Shown: in pieces, positions 58,809-64,000 of the stretch
Numbering within the stretch: the first letter of the stretch is position 1
Layout of the letters: each line of letters starts with the position of its first letter
Assembly: GCA_022828595.1 (NCBI GenBank)
Contig: JAKGHH010000004.1
Span: 81,434,270 to 81,498,269 of the forward strand
Source of the DNA: Nelumbo lutea
Taxonomy: Eukaryota > Streptophyta > Magnoliopsida > Proteales > Nelumbonaceae
Reading direction: 5' to 3'
DNA length: 64,000 bases
Notes under the pieces: generated by a model
Databases searched by the model: none
Told to the model about the DNA's origin: nothing
What the model saw: only the letters and a program-made list of their open reading frames with translations
Made by a program: the position numbers and the translations under genes

Positions 58809-60244
58809 CATATGACTAGGGCTGTCAATTGGACTGAATTTGATCCAATCCGATCCAGTCCAACATGGGTCCATTTACAAATGGACTGGACCGATTGGAC
58901 CCAATCCAATCCGAATTAAATGAAACACGAATTTTCTTCTCCTGACATTACAACTTCACTCAAATGCCCTCATTTTCTTATCCTTTCCCAACATTTCTTT
59001 ATCTAACTTAAACAAATAAATCCTGAATATCATTCTATGCAATTGAGTCATGGGTATCTTTTATATTTTTCATTGGGGTTTTGGCCCTTTTATCAAAATA
59101 CGAATGTACCTGGATCGGCATAAAAATGAGTTATACTATTCCAGTTTTGAGGTGGTTACTGGGCATATTAAAAATTGAATGATAGGTCTTCCAGCATATT
59201 AAAGATTGAAAAATAATTCCTTTTGAGGTGGTCACTGGGCATCACTCCCCAAATAGAAGCATGGGATTGACCTTGCAGAATTGCAGGCTCTCCATAGTAT
59301 GGCCAGTGAACCTGATGTGCACTATGCAATATCCCCACCTGAGTTCCTGCTAACACTAACCTGCTAGTAACAGGTCTAAGCAATATCCAATATGCCATCC
59401 TCCACCTTTTGAGGTGGTCACATGGGGGCCAAAGCCACATTATAGATCCAAAAACAAGTAAAATGAAATTTGTTAATGAATTATATGATGAGAAGAACCC
59501 TTTAATGGAAAGCAAGCTTCTTATAGAAAGGAACAAAAAAATCCAATATATTGTCAATGGCAAGCATGAAGCAAGGGCCAATAATCTGCTCCAGAGAATG
59601 ATTGATCAATTTATTCAAACTCTAGGTGTAGCATGGAATTTGAAAACACTAAATGAAAAACTGTAAATCATAATATAATGAAAATGTTCAAACAATTAAA
59701 ACTAAACATTATCCCAGATAAATGCCATCCACCACATGAATCCTATTTTGTTATTCTACTTTACCGAGGGCAATACATATGGTAAGTTCTGAATCATAAG
59801 AATGCATGATACATGCATATGAATAATTGATGTATAGCTATGTGAATGTAGTTTTGGTGGACACTACACACTATTATTCAAAAAGAAAATAAAAACTGGA
59901 ATTTGATAGTAACTAGTGGTAATTAAAAAAATAAATAGATACATATGTTGATTCAGAATCAATTTCAACGAGTAGAAGATGATTGTGAATTACTTCACTA
60001 AGAAAGTTCTCCTTTCTAAATCAGCAAACAATGAGTTACACTATTCCATTTTTTGTTACAACTAAAATGATGAAGGGAAACAAAATGTTTTCCTCAGAAA
60101 ATAATACTCAATAAGGAATTAATTATTTCCCTAATTCCCCAAAAAATAAATAAAATAGTTTCCATCTCCATCTGCAATCAAACACCAAAAGAATATCATT
60201 TCCTAAAGAAATTGTTCATATTAGGAGGACCACATTCCTGGTGC

Positions 60245-60494
60245 AACACTTGGTGGACTTCGCCAGCTTAACCATTTGATCAAGTACCATCAAGAGGATG
60301 GATGAACAGCTGCAACCAGAGAATAAAAAATCTGAAACCACATTAACCGTTCTCCAAACCACCCGAAAGAAGTTGATGTAGTATTTTCCATATAAAGGAA
60401 TTCTTACAGCATGTTCCAATGTTATGAATCCATTTGCCGGCCAGTGGGTGATGCACCGGTTTTCCACAAACCTAAATAGAGGTTGAGCAAATAC
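60245..60494 (-). pseudogene. Amino acid permease (AAP-type) exon fragment with its splice acceptor
   Basis: On the minus strand TATTTTCAG precedes the exon, which reads VFAQPLFRFVENR, WPANGFITLEHAVRIPLYGK and YYINFFRVVWRT. This order is the loop-and-helix part of plant AAP amino acid/H+ symporters of the AAAP family (family wording VF.QPLFAFVE, then FRLVWRT). After about 60330 the frame no longer resembles the family. Only this one exon is present, together with intron sequence at its 5' side, so it is a genomic (not mRNA) capture. Confidence 0.72.
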
Positions 60495-61099
60495 CTGAAA
60501 ATAGCAGATTTATTAAGTTACAAACATGCATTACAGAACAAATTAATGTAGCTTTCAAAGTTAAAACGAGAGTGTGACCTAGTAAGCTTTCTGATTGATT
60601 TTACTTGACTTTTGATAAATGGGCTTTTGCTTTTTCTCTTACTTGGCCCGGGTAGTGAGGTAGGTAAGAAGTTTTCACCTTTGGGTTGTGATTATCCAGC
60701 CCCTTAAATATGATAAAAATTGCAGCATCTAGCTGCTCCAGAAAGCAGAAAAATAAAAAAGGTGTTGATTCACTAACTATCCTTCAATTAGATACATCAG
60801 AAAAGGGTAGAACAATTCACTATTTGTAGAGTTGTCTATAAGGAAATATTGAGAACAGAATTCCTAATGGTTATTCAGTACAAATCTTTGGAAGGCAATG
60901 AAATGGAATTTGCACCATAGCAAGGGTAAAGACAGAAAGAACAAAAAATCACTGTTTGACTTGGGGCTACACAACAAGGCTAGAAGCACGAATACCAATC
61001 ATAGGGTAAGAAGGGGTGGATATTGATCAGAATTTTTCTCATGAGATCCAATATAAATGTTATCAAGCTATGCTCGGAGAGACATTAAATTGTGAACAG

Positions 61100-61480
61100 T
61101 TACCATGTATGAGAAATGGAAGACAAACATTTTAATGATACAGGAGACAAAGATGTAGCACATTAACTCCCCCACCATCCAGTGTTTGGAGTCAAAAACC
61201 TTTTGATTGGTCCCATAAACCCACTCTCAGGCATGCCAATGGTGCTGGTTGTTTGGGACAGTAGCAAAGTAACTAAGGTTATCCACAGGACTGGAGAGTA
61301 TTCTGTTTTGATCGAAGTGAAACTTCAAGATGGTTTCCTCTGCCTACGGCACTAATGATGAGAATAATCATGCCCTCTTGTTGGGGGGAATTGGACAATG
61401 TAAGGAGAAGGTGGACACTTGACACTTTCATGGTGCATTGGAAGCAATTTCACCCACAAGAATAAGGGATGTACATGAAT
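61100..61480 (+). pseudogene. L1-type LINE endonuclease fragment
   Basis: A broken + strand frame holds MYEKWKTNILMIQETKM, then WLFGTVAK, FKMVSSAYGTNDENNHALL and GGIGQCKE. The order QETK, VYGP(N) and ALFWEEL-like matches the N-terminal endonuclease of plant L1 ORF2. Confidence 0.6.
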
Positions 61481-62009
61481 AACTCAGGCATGAAAGTTTT
61501 GCAGCTTTTGTCAATAAGATAAACTGGTGAAGACCCAATTATGGAAAAGCTTGAAACGAAAATTTAGGTCTCTCTCTCTCTCTCTTACGGAACTAGTCCA
61601 ACTACGTCACTGAAATGGAAATTTATATTAGCTTTATTGGTTGTAGTTGGAGTTGGATTTCTCGGGCAGTCTCTCCTAGTCCAAGAGTTTGAAACTAACT
61701 ACTAACAAGACATTCATTCTCTCTTGTACAAACCCATTATTGTCCAAATAATCTTCTATTTTAAGTTGGATTTTTATTTGAAATTTCCCCTCACTTTTCC
61801 CCTGACTCTTTTAATCTTATCCTGAGTTCTGAATACCTCCACAGGATTACTATATTACCCCTCCCTCTGTTTATCTCTATCCGTTAAAGAGCAATAGTAA
61901 CAAACACAAACATCAATAGTAACAAACACAAAAATTGAGGATTTCATTTTTTTTAAGGAAAACTAAACTATTACCTATTTCCACCTGAGAGAGAAGAGCG
62001 AGAAAATCC

Positions 62010-62205
62010 TTGCTTCAAACCGTCAAAGAGAAGAGCCACTTGATGGACGACCACCGGAGAGAATGCTTTCCACAGAGAGAATCCTGTTCCAGTCTTAAAG
62101 ATTTCCAGAGAAGAGCTGCTGGAGTTTCCTCGAACCGCTGAAGAGAAGAGCCACCGGAGAGAATGCTTTCCACAGAGAGAAGAGCCGCCGGAGAGAATGC
62201 TTCAA
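62010..62205. repeat. GAGAAGAGCC/CCGGAGAGAATGC repeats
   Basis: Three copies of CGGAGAGAATGCTT, two of TTTCCACAGAGAGAA, and several GAGAAGAGC words occur within 200 bp near the right end of the 3.67-kb element. Confidence 0.75.
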
Positions 62206-62926
62206 ACGCTCGAACAGGTTTCCGGAGAAGAGTTACTTCAGATAACTGCCGAAAGTTTCTTGTCTGGTTTCGATTTTGGTTTTGAATTTTTTATTCAAAT
62301 AGGTAGGGTTTGGCGAATGGCGATTGAACCATTGGGTTTTGGTTTTGGGCCGATTCAAACCAATAATAATATGGGCGATTTTATTTTGGGTTGGCCCAAC
62401 CCAATAACTATAATGGATTGTCCAAAATAGACTTGATAAGATTTGGATCGATTTGGATCCAACCCAAAACCGTCTAATTGACAGCCCTACATATGACGCA
62501 GACTTGTCATTTGGTAACCTCTTTTATTCAAAGTACCTGTTGTGAGAATGTCATCAATAGCAAGTGAGCAACTTACCGTGGAAGTCCTGTATGAGCTCTA
62601 AGAATATCCTGGACCTTCAGGCTGCATTGGCATGGTTTTGTGATTCTAAGAATCACCTTCATGTATAGATTTATGGAAATTGTCAGAACTAGTTCTTGTC
62701 CTAGGTTCAATTCATTCTAAGAATTTATTCTTTGAACAAAAAAAACAAAAAAAAAAAAATAGTTTCATAAAAGAATCATTGGCTCAGAACTCGTACTTCA
62801 GAGTGATGGGTTGCAATCAATTCCAAAGAGGAAACCGCTTCTTGAGTTCTTTTGGACATTTCACTATCATACTAGGAGATTTCACCAACAAGTACCACAC
62901 TGATTGCACATTTGATGGATTGCAAT

Positions 62927-63311
62927 TAAGGGTGTCAATGCACTGGTTTTGGATTGGACCCGGTAAGTCCAAAATCAATTTGGACAGACCAATAAGACAC
63001 ATTGAATTGGATCAATCCAGTCCAAAATATTTATTAGATTGGATTGGACCTGGTTAATCCGTAATAAATTTATATTGGATTGGGTTGGATTAAGCCATTA
63101 TCTGATCCATTAATATAAGATAAGAACATAAATGTCAATGGACCAGGTTTGAATTGAAACAAATCTAAATCAAAAACAGATTGGATGGTCCCGACATTGA
63201 ATTAGATTGGTCCAAAATATTCATTGGATTGGATTGGACCTGGTCTATTTATAATGGATTCATGTTGGACTGGATCGGATTGGACCAAATACAGTCCAAT
63301 TGACACCCCTA
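62927..63311. mobile_element. hAT-like MITE (385 bp), exact target duplication ATTGCAAT
   Basis: ATTGCAAT is exact at 62919-62926 and 63312-63319. The ends are TAAGGGTGTCAATG and CAATTGACACCCCTA. The arms reiterate TTGGATTGGACC and GGTCCAATC words. Confidence 0.85.
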
Positions 63312-63319
63312 ATTGCAAT

Positions 63320-63689
63320 CTATTCCAAACAAGGTCATATCATTTATTCAGAGAAGCAGAAAGAACAATGGCATGTGGACACCCATGAAAGAACTGGATA
63401 GCTGTAATAGATTTCAAACAAAATGTGAAGTCATGAAGATAAAAGGAGGTATTTTATGGTGCTTATCATTGCAAGTTATCCTACAGTTGGCCCCTTCATT
63501 TGGTTCTCCTGTTGGGGAAATAGAACTATGGGCAGCTGAAACAATCGACTCATAAAGAATAAATAAGCAAACAGAAGCATTAATGAAGTAGATTGATTCC
63601 ATTAAGACAAATAAGAATTTTTTATCAAGAAGATAAAAAAAAAATATTTCTTCAATTGAAAAAAAATTGGCCATATGTAGCTTTGTGGG
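63320..63689. other. No gene recognised
   Basis: Frame 63313-63555 carries no motif I know; possibly a LINE relic continuous with the next entry. Confidence 0.35.
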
Positions 63690-64000
63690 GACTACTCTTC
63701 AACACAATAAAATAAAGCATGGCAATGTCCTAGGGTGTGAGATTAAATCTTGGCCAATTAAATATCTGGGGCTGCCTCTTAGGGAGAAACTCATGAGACA
63801 TCCTTTTGGGACATGGTAATTGAGAGATGCTCAAAGAATAGGGTGTATTTTGTGGATCTAGGCCATGATAGGAAATATTATCTAACAATTTGAAATAGGG
63901 TGTATTATAGGAGTAGGGAAGACGGTGGATTAGGTTTAGGGTGATTAAAGGATAAAAATATAGTTTTTTTGGGGAATTGATTATGGGGGTTTCCTATGGA
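63690..64000 (+). pseudogene. L1-type LINE reverse transcriptase fragment, runs off the window
   Basis: In broken + strand frames: VLGCEIKSWPIKYLGLPLRE, then a stop, then GRRWIRFRV in one frame but GEDGGLGLG-like and LKDKNIVFLGN, LWGFPM in the other. This matches the post-catalytic part of plant L1 ORF2 (PIKYLGLPLG ... GGLGI.NLK.KN.ALLGKWLWRF). A deletion joins the two blocks. Confidence 0.72.

Larger units (their letters stand above)
58817..62489. mobile_element. 3.67-kb hAT-like composite element with captured fragments
   Basis: CATATGAC is duplicated exactly at 58809-58816 and 62490-62497. The ends TAGGGCTGTCAATTGGAC and reversed TAGGGCTGTCAATTAGAC differ at one base. 8-bp duplication and TAGGG.TGTCAA ends fit hAT. 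The subterminal parts carry ATCCAATCC/GGATCGATTTGG words as in the small MITEs. The interior has an amino-acid-permease exon piece (60330-60494), a LINE endonuclease piece (61100-61480) and a repeat (62000-62200), but no transposase that I recognise. It could be a mobile composite, or a small MITE later split by other insertions. Confidence 0.75.

Noticed and set aside
60216..60467. A functional amino acid permease gene
   Set aside because: Only one exon-sized piece is present, without neighbouring exons, and the likeness stops after the VVWRT motif.

Overview
The window is nuclear DNA of a flowering plant with a transposon-rich genome. It is AT-rich, has long spliceosomal introns, and carries several Ty1/copia elements primed by initiator-Met tRNA (TGGTATCAGAGC-type sites) plus Helitrons, hAT-like and MULE-like elements, and LINE remnants. 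I cannot name the species; nothing seen points to a grass.

The only intact host gene is on the + strand at about 37.5-56.8 kb. It is a class I (vacuolar) NHX-type Na+,K+/H+ antiporter with 14 coding exons (38222-56390) that splice by eye to an uninterrupted 538-residue protein. Almost all its length is transposon-swollen intron. Intron 2 holds a solo LTR. Intron 3 (10 kb) holds two copia elements in opposite orientations, each with its own 5-bp target duplication. Intron 7 holds a hAT-like MITE, and intron 12 an RNase H-like fragment.

Left arm (1-13.7 kb): copia 1 (+) is inserted in the gag of copia 2 (-). A Gly/Phe-rich DEAD-box helicase pseudogene without introns follows; it is joined directly to the reverse transcriptase of copia 3 (-). 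Copia 3 in turn abuts an LTR whose other side is the 3' end of a gypsy element.

Middle (14-37 kb): no intact gene. It is a layered deposit of Helitrons (14.07-16.04, 23.43-26.33 and 27.68-31.08 kb), short inverted-repeat elements with 8-9 bp target duplications, LINE tails and AT-rich filler. Several boundaries are supported by exact target duplications, and one tandem Helitron copy supplies empty-site controls.

Right arm (57-64 kb): small inverted-repeat elements, a 3.67-kb hAT-like composite with an exact 8-bp target duplication enclosing an amino-acid-permease exon fragment and a LINE endonuclease fragment, a 385-bp MITE, and a LINE reverse-transcriptase fragment running off the end. All mobile-element genes seen are broken. 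Calls rest on reading and recalled family motifs; no search was run.
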